From: Flavobacterium commune
Lineage (GTDB): Bacteria; Bacteroidota; Bacteroidia; Flavobacteriales; Flavobacteriaceae
Assembly: GCF_001857965.1 (NCBI RefSeq)
Contig: NZ_CP017774.1
Coordinates: 1,612,001 to 1,676,000 of the forward strand
Direction: 5' to 3'
Length of the DNA stretch: 64,000 nucleotides
Position numbers and translations under genes: made by a program. Shown piece after piece: positions 1-7,315 of the stretch (within the stretch, counting starts at the first letter, position 1; every line of letters starts with the position of its first letter). The notes under the pieces were generated by a model. That model was given only the letters and a program-made list of their open reading frames with translations, did no database searches and was not told the DNA's origin.

Positions 1-566
1 ATATTTTTATTAGCAATATCTTCTACGTTTTTGATGATATATTGAACTGATGCAAATGAAACTGAGGTTGCACCAGAAGAAATTTCAGTATCTGTTTTGA
101 TTTTTTTACTTGCCTGAATCACGGAATTTACCAAACGCTCCATAAAAGTGTTTGTTAAACCATAAGATTTACTTTGAATGAAGGCATTTTTTATTTGGCT
201 GATGATTTCAAAATCACCCAGAATTTGACTGTCTAATCCTGTTCCTACTCGAAACATGTGATTGATAGCTTCTTGATTTTTATAGATATAAGCTACTTCT
301 TGAAATTCCTGAACGGAACCTTGGCTGTTTTCACAAAGTAATTTGATTAACTCATAAGGATGATTAGCAAAACCATAAATTTCGGTTCTGTTACAAGTTG
401 AAGTAACAATCAATGATTCGATTCCTTCAGCTTCAGCCTGCATTAATAAAATAGATTGTGCCTTGGCATCTAAGCTAAATTTACCACGAATGGTTGCATC
501 TGCTTTTTTATAACTTAAGCCTAAAGCGTAAAAAGTGCTGTTTCTGGACATATTAAAATTTTCCAT
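1..566 (-). CDS. hemA: Glutamyl-tRNA reductase, N-terminal part (runs off the window)
   Basis: Catalyses NADPH-dependent reduction of glutamyl-tRNA to glutamate-1-semialdehyde, the first committed step of C5 heme synthesis in the cytosol. The visible 188 residues read MENFNMSRNSTFYALGLSYK and carry the family signature STCNRTE at residues 56-62, with catalytic Cys58, then the start of the spacer/NADPH region. ATG at 566 is chosen because AAGGAAAG lies just upstream; ATG at 551 (MSRN) is an alternative. The C-terminal part lies left of position 1. A good Bacteroidota promoter sits at 593-624. The heme genes hemH and hemJ lie 5-7 kb to the right, separated by an exported redox cluster. Identity is secure; the exact start is less so. 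Confidence 0.93.
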   Translation of the reverse strand, partial: MENFNMSRNSTFYALGLSYKKADATIRGKFSLDAKAQSILLMQAEAEGIESLIVTSTCNRTEIYGFANHPYELIKLLCENSQGSVQEFQEVAYIYKNQEAINHMFRVGTGLDSQILGDFEIISQIKNAFIQSKSYGLTNTFMERLVNSVIQASKKIKTDTEISSGATSVSFASVQYIIKNVEDIANKN

Positions 567-592
567 AATTATACTTTCCTTAAAAAGTTCAA

Positions 593-624
593 CAAAATTA
601 TTATTAACTATTTTATAAAAACAA
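593..624 (-). promoter_or_regulatory. Predicted hemA promoter (Bacteroidota -33/-7)
   Basis: On the minus strand, TTG (622-624) is followed after 21 nt by TAATTTTG (593-600), matching the Flavobacterium TTG/TAnnTTTG consensus. The start would fall near 589, giving a leader of about 20 nt before the ATG at 566. The rest of 567-939 holds no gene that I can support; it is AT-rich and ends in the terminator at 896-930. Confidence 0.5.
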
Positions 625-895
625 CGCTGTAAGTTCTTTTTGTATCGCTTCGGGAAAATTTGATTCAAAATAGCAATTACAAGCTGAATTTTATTTAAAA
701 ATATAGTGAAATCAAGAGTTTTTTAGATTTTTATGTAGATTTATTCTAAATAACACGGTTGTTTGATTACTATAATATTTACGAAAAAATATCGCTTAGG
801 GTTCTTGATAATTGTTATTAAAATATAATTTATTAATACTTTTTTAAAATTATATAACAACTTACTTTTGAAATTAAGTCGATTGTATTTTAAAT

Positions 896-930
896 AAAAA
901 CGCTACCCAAAAGGCAGCGTTTTTATTTTT
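896..930 (-). terminator. Terminator of the hemoglobin-like operon
   Basis: Inverted repeat AAAAACGCTACC / GGCAGCGTTTTT (12-bp stem, one mismatch, 4-nt loop) with flanking A and T runs. It lies 10 bp downstream of the stop of the minus-strand gene at 940. It may also stop plus-strand transcription. Confidence 0.8.
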
Positions 931-939
931 AAATCAGAA

Positions 940-1530
940 TTATTTTTGAACAATAGGAGTTCTCAATGATTCCAAAACAGCTACAATATCAGTATAAAGT
1001 TCTGTATTTGAAGCCACACCATTAGTGTTGGCAGCCGCGCCTACGTATCCAACAAATTTGGTGTAATCGGCACTAGAAGATTTTGTTCCCATACGAGGAT
1101 TTTTAGCCGGATCATGAGCATCTACCATATTCAATCCTGAGTAAGTGTTTACGGCATTAGTTCCTCCTGTATTGAAAGAGAAGAAATCGGTTAGATTGTC
1201 TATTAATATTGCATATTTAGTAGTGTTTCCAGCTCCAACTTCTGCCAGCACCGGTGCAAAATGCGCTCCAAGATTTCCAGACGCATTGTTTTGCACATCG
1301 GCAACAATTAGTCCTACAGTAGAGTTTACTACTTTACGGAAATTCAAACGTCCCTGTTCGATCATTTGTCCCGGGCTTTCAGGATCGGCAACCATAGTTG
1401 TTCCACCTAAACGAGTGTAGATTGATGCTTCTACTGGTTCTGGTTTTGGATCATCATCGTCACTGCAAGAAGTAAATGCCGCCGATGCAACTAGTAATAC
1501 ACTTAGTGTAATTTTAGAAAAATTTCTCAT
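940..1530 (-). CDS. Truncated-hemoglobin (group 1)-like lipoprotein
   Basis: 196 residues. A lipoprotein signal ends at Cys22 (AAFTSC), followed by an acidic linker, so the protein is probably membrane-anchored outside the cytosol. Residues 37-43 read IYTRLGG, matching the start of truncated hemoglobins (YxRLGG). The C-terminal half matches the family pattern Y-x-G-x-(N/D)-M-x-x-x-H, with His139 as the likely proximal heme ligand (NMVDAHDP), then a long terminal helix ending ESLRTPIV. The middle is longer than in classical group 1 globins. Last gene of a probable operon with the genes at 1549, 2113 and 2987. A role in O2/NO binding or redox sensing is inference; heme binding is not shown by the sequence alone. 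Confidence 0.72.
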   Translation of the reverse strand: MRNFSKITLSVLLVASAAFTSCSDDDDPKPEPVEASIYTRLGGTTMVADPESPGQMIEQGRLNFRKVVNSTVGLIVADVQNNASGNLGAHFAPVLAEVGAGNTTKYAILIDNLTDFFSFNTGGTNAVNTYSGLNMVDAHDPAKNPRMGTKSSSADYTKFVGYVGAAANTNGVASNTELYTDIVAVLESLRTPIVQK

Positions 1531-1548
1531 AATAATTGAATTTAAGGA

Positions 1549-1983
1549 TTAATTAAAAAATTGATTTATTGATTTAGATAATTTATAACTCACGCTATTT
1601 TGATCCACAGGACAAACTTCTTTGTTGGCCATATTAGCTGGTAGAATAAAGCGTTGGGCTTCATAAGGTCTTTTACTCATTAATTCATTGAAAACTTTCT
1701 CAGAATTGGTGATTTTATTATTGTGGAAATACACCACTACATTTCTTTTTACAATAATAGAATCGCTTGTTAGGCCTTTGATGGTTCTTAAATCGGCACA
1801 AATTTGTTTGGCTTGTAATGAATCGATATTGGATTTAAAATCAATTCGGCTTACTTGTAAGTTTGGAGTTTCATACACTGCCGGTTTTGCGGTAATAATG
1901 TGAAACAGCAAAATGGCAATAAACAAAAAGCCAATTCCTGCCAGCACGAGAACTACTTTTTTAACTGTTGTATTCATTTTCAT
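1549..1983 (-). CDS. Membrane-anchored small protein, HMA-fold-like
   Basis: 144 residues; function not recognised. One hydrophobic segment at about 8-28 suggests an inner-membrane anchor with the rest in the periplasm. Residues about 40-110 show a beta-alpha-beta-beta-alpha-beta rhythm (VSRIDF, SLQAKQICADLRTIKG, SIIVKRNVVVYFHNN, SEKVFNELM) like heavy-metal-associated domains, but the metal-binding CxxC is absent. It starts 18 bp upstream of the hemoglobin-like gene, so the two are almost certainly cotranscribed. The HMA comparison is by pattern only and would need a profile search. Confidence 0.6.
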   Translation of the reverse strand: MKMNTTVKKVVLVLAGIGFLFIAILLFHIITAKPAVYETPNLQVSRIDFKSNIDSLQAKQICADLRTIKGLTSDSIIVKRNVVVYFHNNKITNSEKVFNELMSKRPYEAQRFILPANMANKEVCPVDQNSVSYKLSKSINQFFN

Positions 1984-2112
1984 AATTTTTAGGTTTTGAA
2001 AATTATTTACGAGTGATTCTTAGTCATGGTTTTAAAATTTATGAGAAAAAGATTAATTTAGAATTGTTTTAAATACCAGTGCTTTTAGAATTGGTTTTAA
2101 AAAGCCGATTTT

Positions 2113-2952
2113 TTAAAAAACTCTAAGCAAATTGAATCCAAAAAAAACATCGCCTTTTGCCCAGTCTCCAGTAGTTTGACCTAAATATCCAGCTTCATGA
2201 ATGCCTTGCGAACTGGTAAAGTGCATTTGGAAAACGTGTCCGCCAGTATCTAAATCAAAACCTATAGAAAGTGGGTTTTTATAAACAGAATTGGAAGCTC
2301 TGTTTAAATGTGCGGCGTAATCAATATTTAACGACCAGCGTTTGGATAATTTATAACGACCTCCAATTCCGATGGCGTATTGTGTATTGTCTTGTTCAGC
2401 ATTATCCACAAAGTTTTCGTGAAAAAGGGTTGGTGCTAATTGCAGCGATAATTTTTCAGAATATTTTCTGGAAATCAATAGTTGTTGTACATAAGTAAAT
2501 CTATTGTCGAATGTCAATTTAGGATAGAGACTTTCTTTCAATGTATTGTTTATGGCTAAACTTGTAAAACCAGCAATACTTACCGGAAATCCGTCTGTTG
2601 TTTGATGAATCAAAGTGTATTTAGTAGAAAAATCATAGGCTAATTCGCTTCTGGCGCCACTAATGGTCAACCAATCGGTCAACCCGTAAACAAATTTTAG
2701 TTGAGTGTTGGCGTTGTCCAATCCAAAGAAACCTTCAAAACCATCTTTTACGGAACCAAATCGATGCGCAACAATAAAATATAAATCGCCTTTTGCGGCT
2801 AGTTTAGTCGATTCCAGATTGACAATTTTTAATCCTTTAAATGCTGCCGATACTTTTTCTTTTCTGGAAATAGTGTCGATTCCTTTTAATAAATCCTCTT
2901 GTGAGAATGATGCTAATGGAAGTAATAATAAGAGTAGAATGAGCTTTTTCAT
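2113..2952 (-). CDS. DUF5777-type outer-membrane beta-barrel protein
   Basis: 279 residues with a signal peptide (MKKLILLLLLLPLASFSQ) and many alternating hydrophobic/aromatic strands ending in FFGFNLLRVF, a typical C-terminal beta-barrel strand. Features such as YFIVAHRFG near the start and the GGHVFQMHFTSSQG region match the DUF5777 family, which in Bacteroidota accompanies cytochrome c and YceI genes. Likely an outer-membrane protein, with no known substrate. It lies 34 bp after the OB-fold gene and 129 bp before the HMA-like gene on the same strand. Family assignment is from memory of family features. Confidence 0.75.
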   Translation of the reverse strand: MKKLILLLLLLPLASFSQEDLLKGIDTISRKEKVSAAFKGLKIVNLESTKLAAKGDLYFIVAHRFGSVKDGFEGFFGLDNANTQLKFVYGLTDWLTISGARSELAYDFSTKYTLIHQTTDGFPVSIAGFTSLAINNTLKESLYPKLTFDNRFTYVQQLLISRKYSEKLSLQLAPTLFHENFVDNAEQDNTQYAIGIGGRYKLSKRWSLNIDYAAHLNRASNSVYKNPLSIGFDLDTGGHVFQMHFTSSQGIHEAGYLGQTTGDWAKGDVFFGFNLLRVF

Positions 2953-2986
2953 AAGTAATAATTTTGGTTTGTTAGTAAGTAGTTTT

Positions 2987-3376
2987 TTAGCGAATAATGG
3001 AACTTTGATCTATTTTGAATTCTTCTAATAATTCGTCATAGCCTAGAAAGCGTCCTTTTATTTTTATTTTTTTGCCCGAAACGATGTCTTTGGGCAGGCT
3101 GTCATTGAAAGTCGCAAATACTTTATTGTCAAGAATAACAGCTTTGTTTTCGGTATCAATTGTGGTAATTTTTGCTGTTAATTCAATGGTTTGGTTCTGG
3201 TATTTGGCGAAAGCCAAACTGTCATTAGTAGCAAATTCTTTTTTCAATGTGGGAATGCTAATTGTATAAGTGGCTTTTTCGCTGCTGATATCTCTATGTT
3301 CCTGATAAGTATAATTATAGATGGCAATGGCTGCCACCAGTAAGATTAGAATTCCATATCGTATTTTTTTGTTCAT
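2987..3376 (-). CDS. Membrane-anchored OB-fold (tRNA_anti-like) protein
   Basis: 129 residues from the ATG at 3376. A hydrophobic segment at about 7-22 anchors it; the rest (YQNQTIELTAKITTID, KAVILDNKVFATFNDSLP, GKKIKIKGRFLGYDEL) has the five-strand pattern of the tRNA_anti-like OB fold found in small exported proteins of Bacteroidota. An upstream in-frame ATG at 3727 would add 117 residues and run through the divergent cytochrome gene; it is rejected because the added part has no domain pattern and the residue-1 ATG here is followed by a proper membrane signal. First gene of the leftward operon. Ligand unknown. Confidence 0.7.
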   Translation of the reverse strand: MNKKIRYGILILLVAAIAIYNYTYQEHRDISSEKATYTISIPTLKKEFATNDSLAFAKYQNQTIELTAKITTIDTENKAVILDNKVFATFNDSLPKDIVSGKKIKIKGRFLGYDELLEEFKIDQSSIIR

Positions 3377-3533
3377 GATGTTGGTTTTTAATGGTGTATT
3401 ACTATCTACGGAAAAAGAGAAAGATTGGTTTTGTTTGAAAAAATAATGGTGGTATGAAAACTGGATTGGGAGTTTCAACGTATATGATTTATCTGAGTGA
3501 TACAATGAAATTTTTAATCTAAAATCAATCGTT

Positions 3534-3902
3534 ATGAAACCAAAAAATCTTTTTTCGTTACTAGTTTTTGCAAGCTTTTTAGTGGCTTGTTCCAATGATA
3601 ATCCGGATACTTTGATGGAGGACATGCCTAATGAGGATGCGATTACGTACCAACAAAATGTAAAATCTATTATAGATAATAATTGTATTTTCTGCCATGC
3701 CGCAACGCCTAGAAATGGCGCTCCCATGTCTTTGGTAACTTATACCCAAGTAAAAAATGCCATTCAAAGTCGCGGATTACTGAATCGAATTTCGTTGAAT
3801 AATGGTAATAGTTTACTAATGCCACAAGGAGGACCAAGGTTGCCTCAGTCAACTATTGATATCGTGGCACAATGGCAGCAAGATGGATTATTAAATGAAT
3901 AA
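3534..3902 (+). CDS. Single-heme c-type cytochrome lipoprotein
   Basis: 122 residues. Lipoprotein signal with Cys19 (FLVACS) and an acidic linker, then one covalent heme-binding motif CIFCH at residues 51-55. Met96 in LLMPQGG is a likely distal ligand. The sequence matches small cytochromes whose C-terminus has the pattern MPQGG...I..W...G. Expected to sit on the periplasmic or outer membrane face and carry electrons. Divergent from the OB-fold operon across 157 bp, and followed after 16 bp by the YceI gene, so a shared regulator could control both arms. The electron-transfer partner is unknown. Confidence 0.85.
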   Translation: MKPKNLFSLLVFASFLVACSNDNPDTLMEDMPNEDAITYQQNVKSIIDNNCIFCHAATPRNGAPMSLVTYTQVKNAIQSRGLLNRISLNNGNSLLMPQGGPRLPQSTIDIVAQWQQDGLLNE

Positions 3903-3918
3903 TTTTAAAAACTAAAAG

Positions 3919-4458
3919 ATGAAAAACACTATAGTAATAGCAATTTTGTTAATATCAAGTTGGTCAATTGCTCAAGAAAAAATCATTAGTAAATCGGCAG
4001 TGATTACTTTTGAAGCTTCGGTTCCTTCTTTTGAAGAAGTAAAAGCAACGAATAAAAATGTAACCTTAGTTCTAAATTCTAAAACAGGCGAAATAGCCAG
4101 TTTAGCTTTAATAAAAGGTTTTCGGTTTAAAGTAGCGTTGATGGAAGAACATTTTAATGAAAATTATATAGAAAGTGATAAGTATCCTAAAGCTTTGTTT
4201 AAAGGAAAAATAGAAGGATTTGATGTTAATAGTTTAACCTCAAGTCCAAAGGAATTTATCATCAACGGAAAACTGGAACTTCACGGAAAAACGTTTGTAA
4301 TTAAGGCGGTTGCTAAAATAAGTCAGACTAATTCAGGGATTAATTTGAAGTCTAATTTTTCAGTCAACGCCAGCGATTTTGATATTGCAATACCGGCCGT
4401 GGTTAAGAATAAAGTGGCCAATAAAATCAATATTCAGGTTGATGCTGTTTTGAAATAA
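3919..4458 (+). CDS. YceI-family periplasmic protein
   Basis: 179 residues with a signal peptide (MKNTIVIAILLISSWSIAQ). The pattern FEASVPSFEEVKATNKNV, FRFKVALMEEHFNENYIESDKYPKA and ELHGKTFVIK is that of YceI proteins, lipocalin-like barrels that bind isoprenoids such as polyprenyl quinones. It follows the cytochrome gene by 16 bp and probably shares its mRNA. Together they suggest quinone-linked or electron-carrying chemistry in the periplasm, which is inference. Confidence 0.88.
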   Translation: MKNTIVIAILLISSWSIAQEKIISKSAVITFEASVPSFEEVKATNKNVTLVLNSKTGEIASLALIKGFRFKVALMEEHFNENYIESDKYPKALFKGKIEGFDVNSLTSSPKEFIINGKLELHGKTFVIKAVAKISQTNSGINLKSNFSVNASDFDIAIPAVVKNKVANKINIQVDAVLK

Positions 4459-4498
4459 GGAATTTAAAAATTAAAGATTTTATAAATTTTGACCGAAA

Positions 4499-4530
4499 TT
4501 GTAATAAACCATCAAAAAGATTTAATTTTG
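4499..4530 (+). promoter_or_regulatory. Predicted promoter of the AraC-type regulator
   Basis: TTG (4499-4501), 21 nt, then TAATTTTG (4523-4530), a full match to the Flavobacterium consensus. The predicted start near 4534 leaves a leader of about 60 nt. Confidence 0.5.
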
Positions 4531-4592
4531 AAAGACCAAAGGCGTTCAATTAAAAACGACAATTGATAAATTGTATTAATTAAATCAACAAA

Positions 4593-5459
4593 ATGGAGGA
4601 AGAAATAAAGATTGACGACGATTTTATTTTAATTCGTTTTCAAAATAATACTGATGAGGTTTTAACTTTTCAACGTCCTGTACAGCTGGGTTTAATCCAA
4701 TTTCATTTCGGTTTAAAAGGAAGTGCCAACTATATTTTTAATCAGGGAAATTATAATTTAAAACTCAATGAAGAAAAAGCATTGTTGTTTTATAATACCG
4801 AAAAAGAATTGCCTCTAAATGTAGAAGTTGCTCCTAAAACCTGGTTGATTTCTATATTTGTTTCCATTAAAAAATTCCATGGATTGTTTACTAATGATGC
4901 CGAGCATATTCCGTTTTTGAGCAAAGAAAATCAGGAAAAAAAATATTATAACGAGAGTGATATCAGTCCGTCGATGGCTATTGTTTTGAACCAAATGTTT
5001 CATTACAATCTGAATCCGTCGATAAAAAACCTGTATTACAAAGGAAAAGGTTATGAATTATTGAGTCTTTTTTTCAATCGAAATGAAGATCCAAATGCGG
5101 AACAATGTCCGTTTTTAGTAGATGAAGAAAATGTGTTGAAAATCAAAAAAGCCAAAGAAGTTATTATTGCTAACATGGCCGAACCACCCGGATTACAGGA
5201 ATTAGCCGATCAGGTAGGTTTGAATTTGAAAAAGCTCAAAATGGGTTTTAAGCAAATTTATGGTGACACCGTTTATGGTTTTCTGTTTGATTACAAAATG
5301 GATTATGCCCGAAAATTACTCGATAGTGGTTCTTATAATGTAAACGAAGTAGGCTTGAAAATAGGTTACAGTACCGGAAGTCATTTTATTGCGGCTTTTA
5401 AAAAGAAATTTGGAACCACTCCAAAAAAATATTTGATGTCGATTAATACTAATATGTAA
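4593..5459 (+). CDS. AraC-family regulator next to heme genes
   Basis: 288 residues. The C-terminal part (about 190-285) is a double helix-turn-helix: first helix pair PPGLQELADQVGLNLKKLKM, then the signature VNEVGLKIGYSTGSHFIAAF with KKFGTTPKKYL at the end. The N-terminal 180 residues form an unassigned sensory domain without Cys pairs. In Flavobacterium this type of regulator is commonly found between hemA and hemH, so control of heme synthesis or iron/heme acquisition is plausible but inferred. It has its own promoter and lies 113 bp before hemH. Confidence 0.85.
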   Translation: MEEEIKIDDDFILIRFQNNTDEVLTFQRPVQLGLIQFHFGLKGSANYIFNQGNYNLKLNEEKALLFYNTEKELPLNVEVAPKTWLISIFVSIKKFHGLFTNDAEHIPFLSKENQEKKYYNESDISPSMAIVLNQMFHYNLNPSIKNLYYKGKGYELLSLFFNRNEDPNAEQCPFLVDEENVLKIKKAKEVIIANMAEPPGLQELADQVGLNLKKLKMGFKQIYGDTVYGFLFDYKMDYARKLLDSGSYNVNEVGLKIGYSTGSHFIAAFKKKFGTTPKKYLMSINTNM

Positions 5460-5533
5460 AACAATATTGGTTTTATATATCAAAACATAAATAAAAAATA
5501 ACATTTATCATATTTCTACAAAGTGGCTTGTAC

Positions 5534-5541
5534 TACTTTTG
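5534..5541 (+). promoter_or_regulatory. Predicted hemH promoter (-7 element)
   Basis: TACTTTTG matches TAnnTTTG and lies 31 bp before the hemH ATG. No clear TTG box is found 19-21 nt upstream, so the promoter may be weak or activator-dependent. Confidence 0.38.
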
Positions 5542-5572
5542 ACGAAAATTAAAACACAACAAAAAGCTACAA

Positions 5573-6586
5573 ATGAAAGGAGTATTATTAGTCAACTTAG
5601 GTTCACCGGAAAGTCCAACGCCAAAAGATGTAAAACCGTATTTAGACGAATTTTTAATGGATAAATACGTAATTGATGTTCCGTATTTGTTGCGTGCCTT
5701 ATTAGTTCGTGGTATTATTTTAAGAAAAAGACCGGAAGAATCAGCTCATGCTTACGCAAAAATTTGGTGGGACGAAGGTTCGCCTTTAGTAGTTCTTTCT
5801 GAAAGAATGCAGCAAAAAGTACAGCCTTTAGTAAATGTTCCCGTGGCGCTGGCAATGCGTTACGGAACTATGACCATTGAAAAAGGATTACAGGAATTGC
5901 ACGATAAAGGCGTTACCGAAGTATTGCTTTTCCCGTTGTATCCACAATATGCGATGGCTTCAACACTGACAATTTTAGTAAAAGCAGAAGAAATTCGTAA
6001 AAAGAAATTTCCTCAAATGACATTTACGGACGTTCCTGCGTTTTACAATAAACCAGATTATATTCAGAATTTGGCCGATTCGATGAAAAAACATTTAGAA
6101 GGTTTTGAATACGATCATTTGTTGTTTTCTTATCACGGAATTCCGGAGCGTCACATTCGTAAGACGGATGTAACCAAATCGCATTGTAAAATTGATGGTT
6201 CTTGTTGCAATACGCCATCACCGGCACACGAATTTTGTTACCGTCACCAGTGTTATGAAACCACAAAATTGGTAATTGAAAAATTAGGCATTCCAAAAGA
6301 CAAATACAGTTTGACTTTTCAATCCCGATTAGCAGGCGACAAATGGTTGGAACCTTATACCGATGTTGAAATCAACAATATGCCGGCAAAAGGAATTAAA
6401 AAATTAGCTGTAGTAACTCCTGCTTTTGTTTCGGATTGCTTAGAAACATTAGAAGAAATTGCCATGCGAGCAAAAGAAGAATTTGAAGAAAATGGTGGTG
6501 AAGATTTCTTGGCAATTCCTTGTTTGAATGATGATGACGAATGGTGTCAAACGGTTGGGAACTGGATCAATGATTGGGCAAAATAG
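5573..6586 (+). CDS. hemH: Ferrochelatase with an internal cysteine-rich segment
   Basis: 337 residues. Inserts Fe2+ into protoporphyrin IX (or coproporphyrin III) to finish heme synthesis. It carries the family core: LVNLGSPESPT at the N-terminus, LFSYHGIPERH with the catalytic His at 188, and VVTPAFVSDCLETLEEI near 280-296 with the conserved Glu pair. Between 205 and 227 there is an insertion with five cysteines (Cys205, 211, 212, 222, 227), which fits the ferrochelatase class with an internal [2Fe-2S] cluster. The HemJ-like gene follows after 114 bp. Identity is secure; the cluster is inferred. Confidence 0.96.
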   Translation: MKGVLLVNLGSPESPTPKDVKPYLDEFLMDKYVIDVPYLLRALLVRGIILRKRPEESAHAYAKIWWDEGSPLVVLSERMQQKVQPLVNVPVALAMRYGTMTIEKGLQELHDKGVTEVLLFPLYPQYAMASTLTILVKAEEIRKKKFPQMTFTDVPAFYNKPDYIQNLADSMKKHLEGFEYDHLLFSYHGIPERHIRKTDVTKSHCKIDGSCCNTPSPAHEFCYRHQCYETTKLVIEKLGIPKDKYSLTFQSRLAGDKWLEPYTDVEINNMPAKGIKKLAVVTPAFVSDCLETLEEIAMRAKEEFEENGGEDFLAIPCLNDDDEWCQTVGNWINDWAK

Positions 6587-6606
6587 ATTTAAGATTACTG
6601 AATGTT

Positions 6607-6682
6607 GATTAACGATTTCAGATTTAAATATTAAATTCATGTTTTCAGAATACATAATATCAGAAATCTAAAATCGTTAATC
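6607..6682. repeat. Long inverted repeat between hemH and hemJ
   Basis: The 19-nt arm GATTAACGATTTCAGATTT (6607-6625) is inverted at 6664-6682 with one mismatch, leaving a 38-nt loop. The flanks contain further AATCTAAAAT / AATCTGAAAT units. Similar material lies at 17490-17525 and 40660-40735. Confidence 0.75.
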
Positions 6683-6700
6683 TGAAATCTAAAATTCTTT

Positions 6701-7252
6701 ATGGAATATTACAACTACCTAAAATCGCTACATTTAATTTTTGTAATCACCTGGTTCGCCGGACTTTTTTATATTGTTCGCTTGTTTGTGTATCAAATTG
6801 AAGCAGCCGATAAACCTTCTCCCGAAAAGGAGATTTTGCAAAAACAATTCAAAATCATGAGTTACAGGCTGTGGTATATTATCACCTGGCCATCGGCAAT
6901 TTTAGCGAGTATTTTTGCTTTTTGGATGTTGTTCTTTACCCCTACGGGAAATGCCTGGTTGCAAATGCCCTGGATGCATGTTAAACTTGGCTTTGTTTTT
7001 GTGTTGTATTTGTATCATTTAAAATGCCACCAAATATTTAAACAATTGCAAAATGATGCCGTAAAATACACGACAAATTTCATGCGTCTGTGGAATGAAG
7101 GAGCTACCATCATTCTTTTTGCAGTAGTGTTTTTAGTGATTTTAAAAAATGCTGTTAACTGGATTTATGGTGTAATTGGGATTGTATTATTTTCGGTTTT
7201 AATCATGCTGGGTTTTAAATTTTATAAAAGAATTAGAGAGAGAAAACAGTAA
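6701..7252 (+). CDS. hemJ: HemJ-type protoporphyrinogen IX oxidase (CopD-like)
   Basis: 183 residues with four to five transmembrane helices. Opening YNYLKSLHLIFVITWFAGLFYIVRLF contains the early His and the WFAG-F-x-x-R-LF pattern of HemJ; further conserved parts are SYRLWYIITWPSAI and PWMHVKLGFVFVLYLYHLKC. HemJ oxidises protoporphyrinogen IX to protoporphyrin IX in the inner membrane, the step before hemH, which is the gene immediately upstream. Generic annotations may call it CopD-like; the pathway context supports HemJ. Confidence 0.85.
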   Translation: MEYYNYLKSLHLIFVITWFAGLFYIVRLFVYQIEAADKPSPEKEILQKQFKIMSYRLWYIITWPSAILASIFAFWMLFFTPTGNAWLQMPWMHVKLGFVFVLYLYHLKCHQIFKQLQNDAVKYTTNFMRLWNEGATIILFAVVFLVILKNAVNWIYGVIGIVLFSVLIMLGFKFYKRIRERKQ

Positions 7253-7260
7253 GCAGTTAA

Positions 7261-7302
7261 CAGTATTCAGTTGGCACTGAACACTAAAGAAACTGAATAC
7301 TG
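7261..7302. repeat. Inverted repeat before the NtrY-like kinase
   Basis: CAGTATTCAGTT (7261-7272) and AACTGAATACTG (7291-7302) form a perfect 12-bp stem with an 18-nt loop 14 bp before the kinase start. Similar CAGTATTCAG/CTGAATACTG units occur at 9586-9610 and 16686-16718. Confidence 0.7.
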
Positions 7303-7315
7303 AACACTAAAAACT

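Noticed and set aside
863..870. Plus-strand TACTTTTG before the terminator at 896, a possible short RNA
   Set aside because: It has a -7 match but no TTG box at -33, and no coding or conserved RNA structure follows.
2987..3727. Long version of the OB-fold protein (246 residues)
   Set aside because: The upstream 117 residues overlap the divergent cytochrome gene and have no domain pattern; the ATG at 3376 is followed by a proper membrane signal.
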